A stretch of 64,000 nucleotides of DNA from Actinoplanes couchii (GCF_016862075.1 NZ_BOMG01000026.1:124001-188000); one strand, 5' to 3'; positions 32,674 to 41,198 are shown, counted from the first letter of the stretch. Translations and numbers: made by a program. Notes: generated by a model not told the origin, from the sequence alone.

Positions 32674-34212
32674 GTGCTCAGTGCAGGAAGCCTCCTGGAC
32701 AACCGCTACCGGTTGGACGACAGAGTCGCCACCGGCGGCATGGGTGACGTCTGGCGCGGCACCGACGTGGTGCTCGGCCGGACCGTAGCGGTCAAGGTGC
32801 TGCGGACGGCGATGCTGGAGGACCCGGAGTTCGCCGCCCGGTTCTACGGCGAGGCCCGGATGATGGCCGCCTTCCGGCACCCGGGTGTGGTCGAGGTCTA
32901 CGACTACGCGAGCGACGGTGACTACGAGGGCCCGGAGAAGGTCGCCTATCTGGTGATGGCCTTCGTCGAGGGCGAGGCGCTGTCGGCCCGGGTCAAGGAG
33001 GGCCCGATCGGGGTCGCCGAGACGATGGCGATCGTGGCGCAGGCGGCCGACGCGCTGCACGCCGCCCACGAGAACGGGATCGTCCACCGCGACGTCAAAC
33101 CGGGCAACCTGATCGTCAAGCCGACCGGCGCGGTCATCCTGGTCGACTTCGGGGTGGCCCGGTCCACCGCGATGACCAGCGTCACCGGCCTCAACGCGAT
33201 CGTCGGCACCGCTCTCTACATGGCCCCCGAGCAGGTCGCCAAGGGCAACCTGACGCCGGCCACCGACATCTACGCGCTCGGCGCGGTGGCGTACCACTGC
33301 ATCGCCGGCCGCCCGCCGTTCGACGGCGACAACGCCCTCCAGGTCGCGCTGCGCCACCTGGAGGACGAGCCGGACCCCCTGCCCGAGCACGTGCCCTACG
33401 AGGTGCGGGAGCTGATCGCGCGGGCGATGGCGAAACAGCCGGCCGACCGGTTCCAGAGCGCCGAGGAGTTCGCCCAGGCGGCGTTCGCGGTGGCCGGGCC
33501 GATCGACTGGAAACGGCTGACCGGCACGTCGCTGGTCGCCCCGGTGAGCCCGGCCCAGCAGCCGGGCGGCACCACCCAGTTCCAGGGCCCGGGGGCGTAC
33601 CACAATCCCGGCAACTACGGCAGCGGGCAGTACCCGGCGGCCGGCTACCCGAGCGGGCAGTACCCGGCGGGCAACTATCCGAGCGGGCAGTTCCCGACCG
33701 GCGCGACCCGCCCGATGAGTCCGGCGGCGCCCCGGCCGATGCCGATGCCCACGCCGATGCAGCGCAGCGTCTCCGCCCCGCCGGCCGCCCGGCAGACCGG
33801 GGCGCAGCGGGTGCTGATGTTCGCGATCATCGGGTTGTTCCTGGTCGCCGGTGGCCTCGGGGTGGCGTTCGCGTTCTCCTCGGACAACGAGACGGACAGC
33901 AAGTCGACCAAGCCGGGCGCGGTGGTCCCCTCGGAGCAGGCCGATCCGACGATCGACGAGCAGCCGTCGGTGGACGTCTCACCGACCGAGACCGAGGAGT
34001 CGGCCGAGCCGGAGCCGAGCCGGACCAGGGCCAGCAAGTCCCCCAAGCCGAGCCCTTCGCCGAGCAAGACGTCACCCTCGCCGGAGCCGTCGTCGCCCTC
34101 GCCGAGCCCACCGACCTCCTCGGCGCCGGCGAGCCCGTCGCCGGACCCGGAGGAGAGCCCGTCGCCGGATCCGCCGGTCGTCCCGCCGATCGTGGGCAAC
34201 GGGGCGGCCTGA
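32674..34212 (+). CDS. Receptor-type Ser/Thr protein kinase (PknB-like)
   Basis: The 512-residue protein has a cytoplasmic Hanks-type kinase domain (about 10-275): GGMGDVW loop, catalytic Lys41, HRDVKPGN with Asp140, and DFG with Asp158, all intact. A linker rich in Gly, Pro, Tyr and Gln with repeated YPSGQYPAGN-like units (about 300-350) follows, then one membrane helix (about 380-401) and an outer segment rich in Ser, Pro and Glu with no PASTA repeats. The extracellular part looks like a wall-spanning spacer. GTG at 32674 is the start. Confidence 0.93.
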   Translation: MLSAGSLLDNRYRLDDRVATGGMGDVWRGTDVVLGRTVAVKVLRTAMLEDPEFAARFYGEARMMAAFRHPGVVEVYDYASDGDYEGPEKVAYLVMAFVEGEALSARVKEGPIGVAETMAIVAQAADALHAAHENGIVHRDVKPGNLIVKPTGAVILVDFGVARSTAMTSVTGLNAIVGTALYMAPEQVAKGNLTPATDIYALGAVAYHCIAGRPPFDGDNALQVALRHLEDEPDPLPEHVPYEVRELIARAMAKQPADRFQSAEEFAQAAFAVAGPIDWKRLTGTSLVAPVSPAQQPGGTTQFQGPGAYHNPGNYGSGQYPAAGYPSGQYPAGNYPSGQFPTGATRPMSPAAPRPMPMPTPMQRSVSAPPAARQTGAQRVLMFAIIGLFLVAGGLGVAFAFSSDNETDSKSTKPGAVVPSEQADPTIDEQPSVDVSPTETEESAEPEPSRTRASKSPKPSPSPSKTSPSPEPSSPSPSPPTSSAPASPSPDPEESPSPDPPVVPPIVGNGAA

Positions 34213-34247
34213 TCCTCAACTCGGCCGGGGCACGGCCGATGGTCCCG

Positions 34248-34270
34248 GGTACGGCGTACAGCGCCGTACC
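34248..34270. terminator. Hairpin between kinase gene and next gene
   Basis: GGTACGGCG (34248-34256), loop TACAG, CGCCGTACC (34262-34270): nine perfect pairs. It stands 36 bases after the kinase stop and 24 bases before the next start. It may be a weak terminator or processing site. Confidence 0.45.
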
Positions 34271-34293
34271 GCGTACGGGAAGAGGGTCGCCAC

Positions 34294-34908
34294 ATGACAG
34301 TCCAGACTCCGCCGGAGCCGGGGCACTATCCGACCGCCCCGCCCTGGGCGACCCCGCCCGCTCCCGAGCAGCCGCCGGTGGCGTCGCCGCACGACGCCCC
34401 GGCCTACTCCCCCGTCTACCGGCACGGCCAGCTGCTGGTCCGGTTCCCGGGTGAGGTGCACGCGGCCGGGCGCCCGGATGCGCCGTCGTGGCGGCCGGTG
34501 GTGACCTGGACGTTCTTCCTCAGTGCGCTGGGGGTGATCTCGGCGCTGCGGCGGTCCGCGACCGCCAAACGGTACGGCCGTCAGCGCCGCCCGTACTGGA
34601 TCGCCTTCGTCACCACCCTGCTGGCCGGCGCCGCGTTCTGGTCGGCGCTGACCGTCAACGTCGCGATCCCGTACTACCAGTACCGCGAAGAGCACAAGAT
34701 CACGACGTTGCTGCAGGACAGCCTGATCGGCGACCGTACGGTCATCAAGAAGTTCGGCGCGGTGACGAGTGTCGCCTGCCGGCCGGACGGCGAGCGGGAC
34801 GCCGACGGCGTGCGCACCTATCTGTGCACGTTCCAGCTCGCCACCGGCAAGAGCAGCGGCATGTACGTCGAGGCCGACACCAACGCGAAGTGGCTGGCCA
34901 AGGACTGA
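34294..34908 (+). CDS. Membrane protein with DUF4333-like outer domain
   Basis: The 204-residue protein has a Pro-rich cytoplasmic N-terminus (about 1-65), two hydrophobic helices (about 68-84 and 105-125) separated by a basic loop, and a C-terminal domain containing two Cys (VACRPDG and TYLCTFQL) that resembles the small DUF4333-type secreted fold. The Cys pair could form a disulphide outside. It follows the receptor kinase gene on the same strand and could be part of the same surface system. GAAGAGG precedes the ATG. Confidence 0.7.
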   Translation: MTVQTPPEPGHYPTAPPWATPPAPEQPPVASPHDAPAYSPVYRHGQLLVRFPGEVHAAGRPDAPSWRPVVTWTFFLSALGVISALRRSATAKRYGRQRRPYWIAFVTTLLAGAAFWSALTVNVAIPYYQYREEHKITTLLQDSLIGDRTVIKKFGAVTSVACRPDGERDADGVRTYLCTFQLATGKSSGMYVEADTNAKWLAKD

Positions 34909-34909
34909 C

Positions 34910-36697
34910 TCAGAAGGTGACCGGCACACCCTCGCGGACGAGCTGCCAGTTGCGGGCGTAAAAGTCGGCCGGGTCGATGGCGCCCTTGGCCTGCGCCCAG
35001 TCGATCAGCAGCTGCCGGATCTCCTGCTGCTCGTTGTAGACCTGGGTCTTCACGATGCCGGGGAAGCTGCCGCCGCCGGAGCGCCGGTAGTTGTTGACGG
35101 CGACCACGAACTCGGCGCCGGCGGCCACGTCCACGCCACCGATCTGCAGGCGGGTGATCCGGCTGCCGATCGGCTTGCTGATGTCGATGTCGTAGTCGAC
35201 GCCGGAGAACACGTCGTAGTTGTAGTCCGGGATCGACGCGTCGGCGATCGTCTCCGGATCGACCGGGGCACCTGCGGCGTGGGTGCGGAAGTACTTCGCC
35301 GAGTACTCCAGGTACGCCTTCACCTCGGCGCCGGTCAGCACGACCGCTTCCAGGGTGTTGTCGTAGATGTAGAGCCCGGCCACGTCCTTGATCTTCACGT
35401 CGCCCTGCGGGAAGACCGCGGTCCGGCTGAACGGCGCCGCGATCGACAGCACCGGCAGGTTTTCAAAAGAAGTGCCCACCAGCGCCGCCGTGACGGTGTC
35501 GGTCTGCACCTTGTTGATGTAGTCGAGGATCGGGGTGTCCTCGTACCGGCTGGTGGCCGCGGACAGCTCCTCGGTGGAGGCGGCGACGACCTGGTTGACG
35601 TACGTCACGGTCTTCTCGTGCTGTTTGCGGACCGCCGCCAGGACCTTGGGGTCGGCCTCGACCGTGTTGGTGTTCAGCGACGCCGCGGCCTTGCCGGTGA
35701 TCTTCCACTGGCCCTTGACCCGGGTCAGGGTGAAGTCCATCTTCGTCAGGCGCTGGCCCCACTTCGACGGCTCGGAGAGCAGCACCCGCTCGCCGGTCTT
35801 CAGGTTGGTGACGAACCGCTCCGGCACCTCGCGGTGGGCGTGCCCGAAGAGGATCGCGTCGATGCCGGGGACCTGCTCGGCGATCAGCGCGGTCGGGTTC
35901 TCGTTGGGCAGCTCGTCGCCGTAGCTGGAGGTGCCGCTGTCGCCGCCGTGCGCGGAGATCAGCACCACGTCGGCGCCGCGGGCCCGCATGATCGGCACCC
36001 ACTTGGCCGCGCTGGCGATCATGTCGGTGAACGCGATCTTCCCCTCGACGTTGGCCTTGTCCCAGATGGCCGAGCCGGGGTTGGTCAGTCCGAGGATGCC
36101 CACCCGCAGGGTCGGCGCGTGGCGCCCCAGGGACACCTTCTTGATGACGTACGGGGTGAACGCCGGCTTACCCGTCTTCACGCTGACGGCGTTCGCCGCC
36201 AGTGCCGGGAACCCGAGCTGCCGGATCCACAGGTTCAGCAGCGGCAGTCCGTAGTTGAACTCGTGGTTGCCCAGCGTGATGGCGTCGTAGTGCAGCACGT
36301 TCATGGCACGGGCCATCGGGTGCTTCTCGCCGGTGCTGGTGATCGGCTCCTGCTTGGCGTAGTACGTGGCCAGCGGGGTGCCCTGGATCGTGTCACCGGC
36401 GTCCAGCACCAGGACCGGGCCGGTCGCCTCGGCGCGCAGCTTGGTCACCAGCGCGGCCAGCTTGGCCACGCCGACGTCGTTGTGGGCGCTGTCGTCGTAC
36501 TCGGCGTCCTGGTAGTAGTCCCAGTTGTAGACGTTGCCGTGGGTGTCCGACGTGCCCAGAACGGTCAGCCGGTAGGTGGTGTCCGGCTTCGAAGAAGGCT
36601 TCGGGGCACCGGCCTGCGCCGCCTCTGAGATCACCAGGGGCGCGGCGACGCCGGCCGCGGTGGCGGCCAGGACGGTACGGCGCGATACGGGGGTCAT
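34910..36697 (-). CDS. Exported UshA-like 5'-nucleotidase/metallophosphatase
   Basis: The 595-residue protein begins with a twin-arginine signal (SRRTVLAATAAG, Arg6-Arg7) and is thus probably exported folded. The two-metal phosphatase core (about 40-330) shows the motifs DTHG, DAGD, GNHE, SAHGGD and FGHAH, all present. The C-terminal nucleotide-binding domain (about 360-590) includes NNYRRSGGG and YIYDNTLE. It should release nucleosides or cleave cyclic nucleotides outside the cell. It ends one base from the convergent neighbour. Confidence 0.92.
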   Translation of the reverse strand: MTPVSRRTVLAATAAGVAAPLVISEAAQAGAPKPSSKPDTTYRLTVLGTSDTHGNVYNWDYYQDAEYDDSAHNDVGVAKLAALVTKLRAEATGPVLVLDAGDTIQGTPLATYYAKQEPITSTGEKHPMARAMNVLHYDAITLGNHEFNYGLPLLNLWIRQLGFPALAANAVSVKTGKPAFTPYVIKKVSLGRHAPTLRVGILGLTNPGSAIWDKANVEGKIAFTDMIASAAKWVPIMRARGADVVLISAHGGDSGTSSYGDELPNENPTALIAEQVPGIDAILFGHAHREVPERFVTNLKTGERVLLSEPSKWGQRLTKMDFTLTRVKGQWKITGKAAASLNTNTVEADPKVLAAVRKQHEKTVTYVNQVVAASTEELSAATSRYEDTPILDYINKVQTDTVTAALVGTSFENLPVLSIAAPFSRTAVFPQGDVKIKDVAGLYIYDNTLEAVVLTGAEVKAYLEYSAKYFRTHAAGAPVDPETIADASIPDYNYDVFSGVDYDIDISKPIGSRITRLQIGGVDVAAGAEFVVAVNNYRRSGGGSFPGIVKTQVYNEQQEIRQLLIDWAQAKGAIDPADFYARNWQLVREGVPVTF

Positions 36698-36794
36698 GAC
36701 GGGCCTTTCGCCGTGAAACAGGGGGGATGCATCGAAACCAGCACCCTAACCACCGGGAACGGGATCGGTCGATCAACGACAGGTTGCGTGAAGA

Positions 36795-38441
36795 TCAAAT
36801 TTGCTCGGGCGCCTCGATACCCAGCAGAAACATTCCGGTGTGGAGGGTCCGGGCGGTCAGGTCGGCCAGGCCCAGCCGGCTGTCCCGGACCTGGTCGCCG
36901 GCTTTCAGCACCGGGCACTTCTCGTAGAACGTGGAGAACGTCGCGGCCAGACCGTGCAGGTAGCCGGCGAGCCGGTGCGGTTCGGCGAGCGCGGCGGCGG
37001 CCCGGACGGCCGGCTCGAACCCGAGCAGGGCCAGCGCCAGATCCCGTTCGGCGGGTTCACCGACGGTCACCACGCCCGGTCCCCGGTCGGTCTTCCAGAA
37101 GATCGAGCAGATCCGCGCGTACGCCATCTGCAGGTAAGGTCCGGTGTTGCCGGTGATGGCGAGCATCCGGTCCCAGTCGAAGGTGTAATCGCCCCGCCGG
37201 TCGCCGGAGAGGTCGGCGTACTTGATCGCGCTGATCGCGATCTCCGGTGCGGTCGCCCGGGACTCCGCCTCGTCCAGCAGGTCGGCCAGCTTGACGGTGT
37301 CGCCGGCCCGGGTCTTCAGCATCTTCCCGTCGGCGCCCAGGATCGACCCGAAACCGATGTGCTCGGCGTGCGCCGAGTCCGGCAGCCAGCCCGCCTGCCG
37401 GGCCACCGCGAGCACCATCTGGAAGTGGACCCGCTGCGGGGTGCCGACCACGTAGAGCATCCGGTCCGCGGCCAGCTTCCCGACCCGGTGCCGGACCGCG
37501 GCCAGGTCGGTCGCGGCGTACCCGAAACCGCCGTCCGCCTTCCGCACGATCAGCGGCAGCGGGGCGCCGTCCCGCCCGGTGAAACCCGGTGGGAACGCGC
37601 AGAGGGCGCCGTCGCTCTCCACCAGCAGGCCCTGTGCGGTCAGGCCGGCGACCACCCCGGCGAGGTCGTCCTGGTACCGGCTCTCCCCCGCGAAGTCGTC
37701 CGGGCCCAGGGTGACGCCGAGCCGCTGGTAGACGTCGAGGAAGTACCGCTCGGACTGGGTGACCAGTTTCCGCCACAGCTCCCGGGAGAGCGGGTCGCCG
37801 GACTGCAGCGCCACCACCCGGAGCCGGGACCGGGTCCGGAAGTCGTCGTCGCCGTCGAACTTGGACCGCGCCGCCTGATAGAAAGCGGTCAGGTCGCCGA
37901 TCGAGTGGCCGTCGTCGCTCGTCGCGGTGTCCAGCAGGTGCTCGATCAGCATGCCGAAGGGGGTGCCCCAGTCGCCGAGGTGATTGACCCGGACGACCTC
38001 GTGACCCAGCCAGTCGTACGTCCGGGCCAGGGCGTCCCCGATGATCGTCGACCGCAGATGGCCGACGTGCATCTCCTTGGCCACGTTCGGCCCGGAGTAG
38101 TCGATCACGATCCGCTCCGGCTTCCGCTCCACGGCGACACCGAGCCGGGAGTCGGCGGCGGCCGCCCGCAGCGACCGGTCGATCAGCTCATCGGTGAGTG
38201 TCAGGTTCAGGAAACCCGGGCCGGAGACGGTCACGTCGGCGATCCCGGCCAGGTCCGCGGCCGCGGCCACCTCGGCGGCGATCTCCCGGGGCGGCCGGCC
38301 CAGCTCCCGGGCCAGGGCGAGGGCCGCGCCGGACTGGAAGTCGGCGTGTGGGGAGGCCCGGACCGCCGGATCGACCGGATGCCCGGCGACCGCTTCCAGG
38401 GCGGGTGCGAGCTTGTCGTGCAGCAGTTCTTCGAGATTCAT
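36795..38441 (-). CDS. argS: Arginyl-tRNA synthetase
   Basis: The 548-residue class I synthetase attaches arginine to tRNA-Arg. The HIGH-type motif is in SGPNVAKEMHVGHLRSTI (about 124-141); the KMSKS position reads MLKTRAGD, as common in ArgS. The N-terminal additional domain and the C-terminal anticodon-binding helical domain are both present. About 100 bases upstream a leaderless 15-residue arginine-rich peptide is encoded, with hairpins between, which suggests attenuation by arginyl-tRNA supply. The ATG at 38441 has only a weak ribosome site. Confidence 0.96.
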   Translation of the reverse strand: MNLEELLHDKLAPALEAVAGHPVDPAVRASPHADFQSGAALALARELGRPPREIAAEVAAAADLAGIADVTVSGPGFLNLTLTDELIDRSLRAAAADSRLGVAVERKPERIVIDYSGPNVAKEMHVGHLRSTIIGDALARTYDWLGHEVVRVNHLGDWGTPFGMLIEHLLDTATSDDGHSIGDLTAFYQAARSKFDGDDDFRTRSRLRVVALQSGDPLSRELWRKLVTQSERYFLDVYQRLGVTLGPDDFAGESRYQDDLAGVVAGLTAQGLLVESDGALCAFPPGFTGRDGAPLPLIVRKADGGFGYAATDLAAVRHRVGKLAADRMLYVVGTPQRVHFQMVLAVARQAGWLPDSAHAEHIGFGSILGADGKMLKTRAGDTVKLADLLDEAESRATAPEIAISAIKYADLSGDRRGDYTFDWDRMLAITGNTGPYLQMAYARICSIFWKTDRGPGVVTVGEPAERDLALALLGFEPAVRAAAALAEPHRLAGYLHGLAATFSTFYEKCPVLKAGDQVRDSRLGLADLTARTLHTGMFLLGIEAPEQI

Positions 38442-38503
38442 CGGTATGACCCCATCGGTACGAGACGATGGCGGGCCGAACCGGGGACGGCTTCAGACCA
38501 GCT

Positions 38504-38524
38504 CCGGCGGGATCGACCCGCCGG
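38504..38524 (-). terminator. Attenuator-like hairpin between leader peptide and argS
   Basis: CCGGCGGG (38504-38511) and CCCGCCGG (38517-38524) form eight perfect pairs with a five-base loop, 15 bases after the leader peptide stop and 62 bases before argS. No U-run follows. A CTGAAG downstream of it and another at the leader stop codon can both pair with CTTCAG inside the leader coding region, giving alternative structures. Confidence 0.55.
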
Positions 38525-38539
38525 GTGGGAAGCATGACT

Positions 38540-38587
38540 TCAGCGGCGGTCCGAGGAACGCCGGCGTCGCATGCTGAAGTCGAACAT
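38540..38587 (-). CDS. Arginine-rich leader peptide of argS
   Basis: A 15-residue open frame reads MFDFSMRRRRSSDRR and stops. Six of the last nine sense codons encode Arg (CGA, CGC, CGG, CGT, CGC, CGC). It starts six bases after a -10 hexamer and has no ribosome site, so it is probably translated from a leaderless transcript. Bases of codons 3-5 (GACTTCAGC) pair perfectly with GCTGAAGTC at the stop codon, enclosing the Arg codons. Ribosome stalling at these codons when charged tRNA-Arg is low would open that stem. This is the classic layout of transcription attenuation for a synthetase gene. Confidence 0.7.
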   Translation of the reverse strand: MFDFSMRRRRSSDRR

Positions 38588-38593
38588 GCGGCG

Positions 38594-38599
38594 ATGATA
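38594..38599 (-). promoter_or_regulatory. -10 element of the argS leader transcript
   Basis: On the minus strand TATCAT lies six bases before the leader peptide ATG, so transcription should start on or beside that ATG. A convincing -35 is not seen (TGGATT with an 18-base spacer is the best). The divergent phosphatase gene starts only 35 bases away at 38623, so the two promoters overlap. Confidence 0.5.
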
Positions 38600-38622
38600 G
38601 CCCGCCTGGAAGGATCGAATCC

Positions 38623-39048
38623 ATGACGGGGTGGAACGAGGACGACAAGGGTGTGCTGCGGCTGCCGTCCGGGCGGCTGGTCCGGGGCCGGGGCCTGCGC
38701 GCCCCGATGCCGACCGGGCACGCGCCCCGCTTCGGCGTCTACCTGCTCGGCAAACCCCCACCCGAGTTCGGCTGGACCACCCGCTGGATCCGCTGGCCCG
38801 ACTTCTGGTTACCGAGCGACCGGGCGTACACAAAATCGGTCTTGCAAGAAGCCCTGACCCACGCCGACGCCGAGCGAGTCGAACTGGCCTGCTGGGGCGG
38901 CGTAGGCCGGACCGGCACAGCCCTGGCCTGCCTGGCCGTCCTGGACGGCGTCCCACCCACCGAGGCGGTCACGTTCATCCGCCGCAACTACAACGAACAC
39001 GCCGTCGAGACCCCCTGGCAGAAACGCTTCGTCGAGCGCTTTCACTAG
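38623..39048 (+). CDS. Small protein tyrosine/dual-specificity phosphatase
   Basis: The 141-residue protein carries the CX5R phosphatase loop CWGGVGRTG (Cys90, Arg96) and a later LDGVPPTEAV helix typical of the dual-specificity fold. A general-acid Asp is probably within RWPDFWLPSD. Substrates could be protein phosphotyrosine or small phosphates; none can be assigned. GGAAGG lies nine bases before the ATG. It is transcribed away from argS, with its promoter overlapping the argS leader region. Confidence 0.85.
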   Translation: MTGWNEDDKGVLRLPSGRLVRGRGLRAPMPTGHAPRFGVYLLGKPPPEFGWTTRWIRWPDFWLPSDRAYTKSVLQEALTHADAERVELACWGGVGRTGTALACLAVLDGVPPTEAVTFIRRNYNEHAVETPWQKRFVERFH

Positions 39049-39058
39049 CTCGATGGAC

Positions 39059-39078
39059 TTGTACGGGAAAGTTGTACG
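39059..39078 (+). promoter_or_regulatory. Repeated TTGTACG boxes before the toxin-antitoxin pair
   Basis: TTGTACG occurs at 39059-39065 and at 39072-39078, a 13-base repeat, directly upstream of the antitoxin ATG at 39094. YefM-YoeB pairs are known to autoregulate through sites with a TGTACA core, so these boxes are the likely operator. Confidence 0.55.
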
Positions 39079-39093
39079 AGTCAGAATGGGAAC

Positions 39094-39378
39094 ATGGTCG
39101 CGGTCAGCATCAGTCAGGCTCGGGATAACCTGTTTCCCCTGGTCCGCCAGGTCAACGAAGATCACACCGTCGTCGAGATAGTGGCCCGCAACGGCGGCAA
39201 CGCGGTGCTCATGTCAGCCGAGGACTACGAGTCGCTCCAGGAGACCCTGCACCTCTTCTCCACCCGCGCCAATGCCACCCACATCCTGCGCGGTCTTGCC
39301 GAGGCCCGCACCGGATCGGCGGAGATGATCGATCCCGACGAGCTGGCCGCACGGTTCCGGGCCGAGACCGGCGAATGA
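39094..39378 (+). CDS. yefM: YefM/Phd family antitoxin
   Basis: The 94-residue antitoxin has the N-terminal Phd/YefM DNA-binding fold (VSISQARDNLFPLVRQVNED) and the conserved VLMSAEDYESLQETLHLF helix, followed by a C-terminal tail that would wrap round the toxin. It neutralises the downstream YoeB-like RNase and together with it represses the operon. Its last four bases overlap the toxin start (ATGA). Confidence 0.93.
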   Translation: MVAVSISQARDNLFPLVRQVNEDHTVVEIVARNGGNAVLMSAEDYESLQETLHLFSTRANATHILRGLAEARTGSAEMIDPDELAARFRAETGE

Positions 39379-39638
39379 AGCTTTCCGTCGCCTCCAGCGC
39401 CATGGAGGACCTGGAGTTCTGGGCGACCAGCAATCCCAAGGTGCCGGCTCGCACGATCCGGCTGATCGCGGAGATCACCCGAAACCCACGCAGCGGGACC
39501 GGCAAACCGGAACGCCTCAAACACGTCTCAGGAGAGGTCTGGTCCCGCCGGATCACCGAGAAGGACCGGCTCGTCTACGACATCCGCGGTGACGTCATCA
39601 CGGTGGTGGCGTGCCGGTTCCACTATGACGATCACTGA
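39375..39638 (+). CDS. yoeB: YoeB family toxin (ribosome-dependent mRNA interferase)
   Basis: The 87-residue toxin shows the YoeB signature: GTGKPERLKH, then WSRRITEKDRLVY and a C-terminal CRFHYDDH with the conserved His-Tyr. It cleaves mRNA in the ribosomal A site when the antitoxin is degraded. The family's catalytic Glu and Arg positions (KPERLK, WSRRI) and C-terminal His are kept, so it should be active. Its 3' end overlaps the convergent membrane-protein gene by 41 bases. Confidence 0.94.
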   Translation: MKLSVASSAMEDLEFWATSNPKVPARTIRLIAEITRNPRSGTGKPERLKHVSGEVWSRRITEKDRLVYDIRGDVITVVACRFHYDDH

Positions 39639-40011
39639 CCTCGGTGAGGTTCTGCAGGTAGTCGGCTAGGCGCTGGGACTCCTTGTGGGTCTGCCAGGCC
39701 AGCCAGAGGGTCAGGCCGCCCAGGCCGGTTCCGGTGGCGCCGGCCAGCTGGTCGGCCAGGTTGGGGCCCAGCACACTTATCGCGAACAGGGGGACCGCGA
39801 TGCTGCCGAGCAGGGCCAGGATGCCGGTTCGCAGGCGTTTGCCGCCGAGTTGGCGGTTCAGGGCCTCGGGGGTCGGCTCCGGGACCGGCGGCTCGGTGCC
39901 CCGGCCGGCGTAGATCCGTTTCAGGACCTGGTCGACGATGAACTGGATGACCAGGATCGCCACCGTCACGTAGATCGAGATGTGCCAGCCCTGCAGGCCC
40001 GGCCAGCTCAT
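39598..40011 (-). CDS. Small membrane protein coupled to solute-binding protein
   Basis: The 137-residue protein has a membrane helix at about 12-30, a Pro/Glu-rich loop, two more hydrophobic helices (about 62-82 and 90-106) and a polar C-terminal tail with a possible coiled coil (HKESQRLADYLQNLTEVSDR). Its ATG overlaps the stop of the upstream solute-binding gene (ATGA), so the two are coupled. It is not an ABC permease: too short and without an EAA loop. Function unknown. Confidence 0.7.
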   Translation of the reverse strand: MSWPGLQGWHISIYVTVAILVIQFIVDQVLKRIYAGRGTEPPVPEPTPEALNRQLGGKRLRTGILALLGSIAVPLFAISVLGPNLADQLAGATGTGLGGLTLWLAWQTHKESQRLADYLQNLTEVSDRHSGTGTPPP

Positions 40012-41198
40012 TTCTTCAGCACCTCCTGGATGTCCTGGGCGAACCGCTGGGTCAGCGCCTCGCCGCGGTGCAGGTAGGCGTAGGTGTGCTCCTTGAACCG
40101 CTGCGCGAACTCCGGATAGCGGGGGTGCATCGGGCGCGGCCGGGAGTCGTTTATCGCGTTGCGGACCATGTCCAGGTGCGGCTGTGACACCTTCAGCTCC
40201 TCGTCGATGTAGGCGTCCAGCCCGGGCGGTGCGAACCCGTACGTGGCCAGGAGTTTCTGCGCGGCGGTGTCGGTGAGGAACCGGATGACCTTCTCGGCGG
40301 CCTCTCGATATCGGGTGTCCTTGCTGATGGCGAGGCTCTGCCCGCCGAGGATCCCGACCGGCAGCCGGCTCAGCCGGATCTCCGCGGTGGTCGGCCGGGC
40401 CCGCTCCTCCCGGTCGACGCTCGGGAACCAGACCGGCCAGTTGCGCATGTACCGCAGGTTCTCCTGCCGGAACTGGCGGATGGTGTCCTCTTCGCTGGGG
40501 TTGGCCTTGATCCGGCCGGACCGCATCGCGTCGGCCAGCGGCGCGAGGGCGCTCTGCCACTGGCTGAGGCTGGTGGAGAGGACACCCTCCTGGTCGAGGA
40601 TCAGCGGATCCTGGGCCAGAGCGTGTTCGAGCACGTTGATGACGAACGCCTCGTCGGTCTGCGGGCCGACGGTGGCCAGCTGCCCGATGAAGCCGTCCAG
40701 TTTCAGGACGTCCTTCAGCTCCGGCTCCGGGTCGGCGACCCGTTTGTCGATGATCCGCCGGAAGAGCATGCCGACGTCGCTGTTGAACGGGACCGCCCAC
40801 AGTCGCCCGGAGCCGTCGTCGACCTGGCAGACCCGCTGGACCGGCGCCAGCAGCGAGAGGTCGCCGCGCGGGGTGATCGGCTCGATCCGTTCCTCGACCA
40901 CGAACCGGGGGATGTGGATGAGGTCGAGGTTGTAGATGTCCGCGTCGGTGGCGACGAACTTCTCGACCTGGTCGTACGTGGTGCTGGGAACGATCTTCGC
41001 GTCGATGAAGATGTCCGGGTTGAGCTGGTTCCAGAGGGTGATCAGGAGGTTCCGCCCGCCGCCTGTCGGTTCACCGCCGGTGACGAGGGTGAGCCGGACC
41101 GGTTCGTGCCGGGTGAGCAGGTATCCGGCTGCCGATGAGAGCAGGCCGGTACTGAGCGTCCCGACCATGAACGACCGTCGCGAATAGACCTCCGCCAT
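40008..41198 (-). CDS. Orphan extracellular solute-binding protein, Tat signal
   Basis: The 396-residue protein resembles family 1 solute-binding proteins (maltose-binding type) in pattern: an N-terminal alpha/beta lobe (LTLVTGG, then NPDIFIDAKIVPSTTYDQ), central AVPFNSDVGMLFRR, and a helical C-terminal lobe with AAEKVIRFLTDTAAQKLLATYG. A twin-arginine signal (SRRSFMVGT, Arg7-Arg8) leads it; no lipobox Cys is seen, so the N-terminal helix may stay as an anchor. No permease or ATPase gene is adjacent. It could feed a distant transporter or act as a sensor with its membrane partner. Confidence 0.75.
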   Translation of the reverse strand: MAEVYSRRSFMVGTLSTGLLSSAAGYLLTRHEPVRLTLVTGGEPTGGGRNLLITLWNQLNPDIFIDAKIVPSTTYDQVEKFVATDADIYNLDLIHIPRFVVEERIEPITPRGDLSLLAPVQRVCQVDDGSGRLWAVPFNSDVGMLFRRIIDKRVADPEPELKDVLKLDGFIGQLATVGPQTDEAFVINVLEHALAQDPLILDQEGVLSTSLSQWQSALAPLADAMRSGRIKANPSEEDTIRQFRQENLRYMRNWPVWFPSVDREERARPTTAEIRLSRLPVGILGGQSLAISKDTRYREAAEKVIRFLTDTAAQKLLATYGFAPPGLDAYIDEELKVSQPHLDMVRNAINDSRPRPMHPRYPEFAQRFKEHTYAYLHRGEALTQRFAQDIQEVLKK

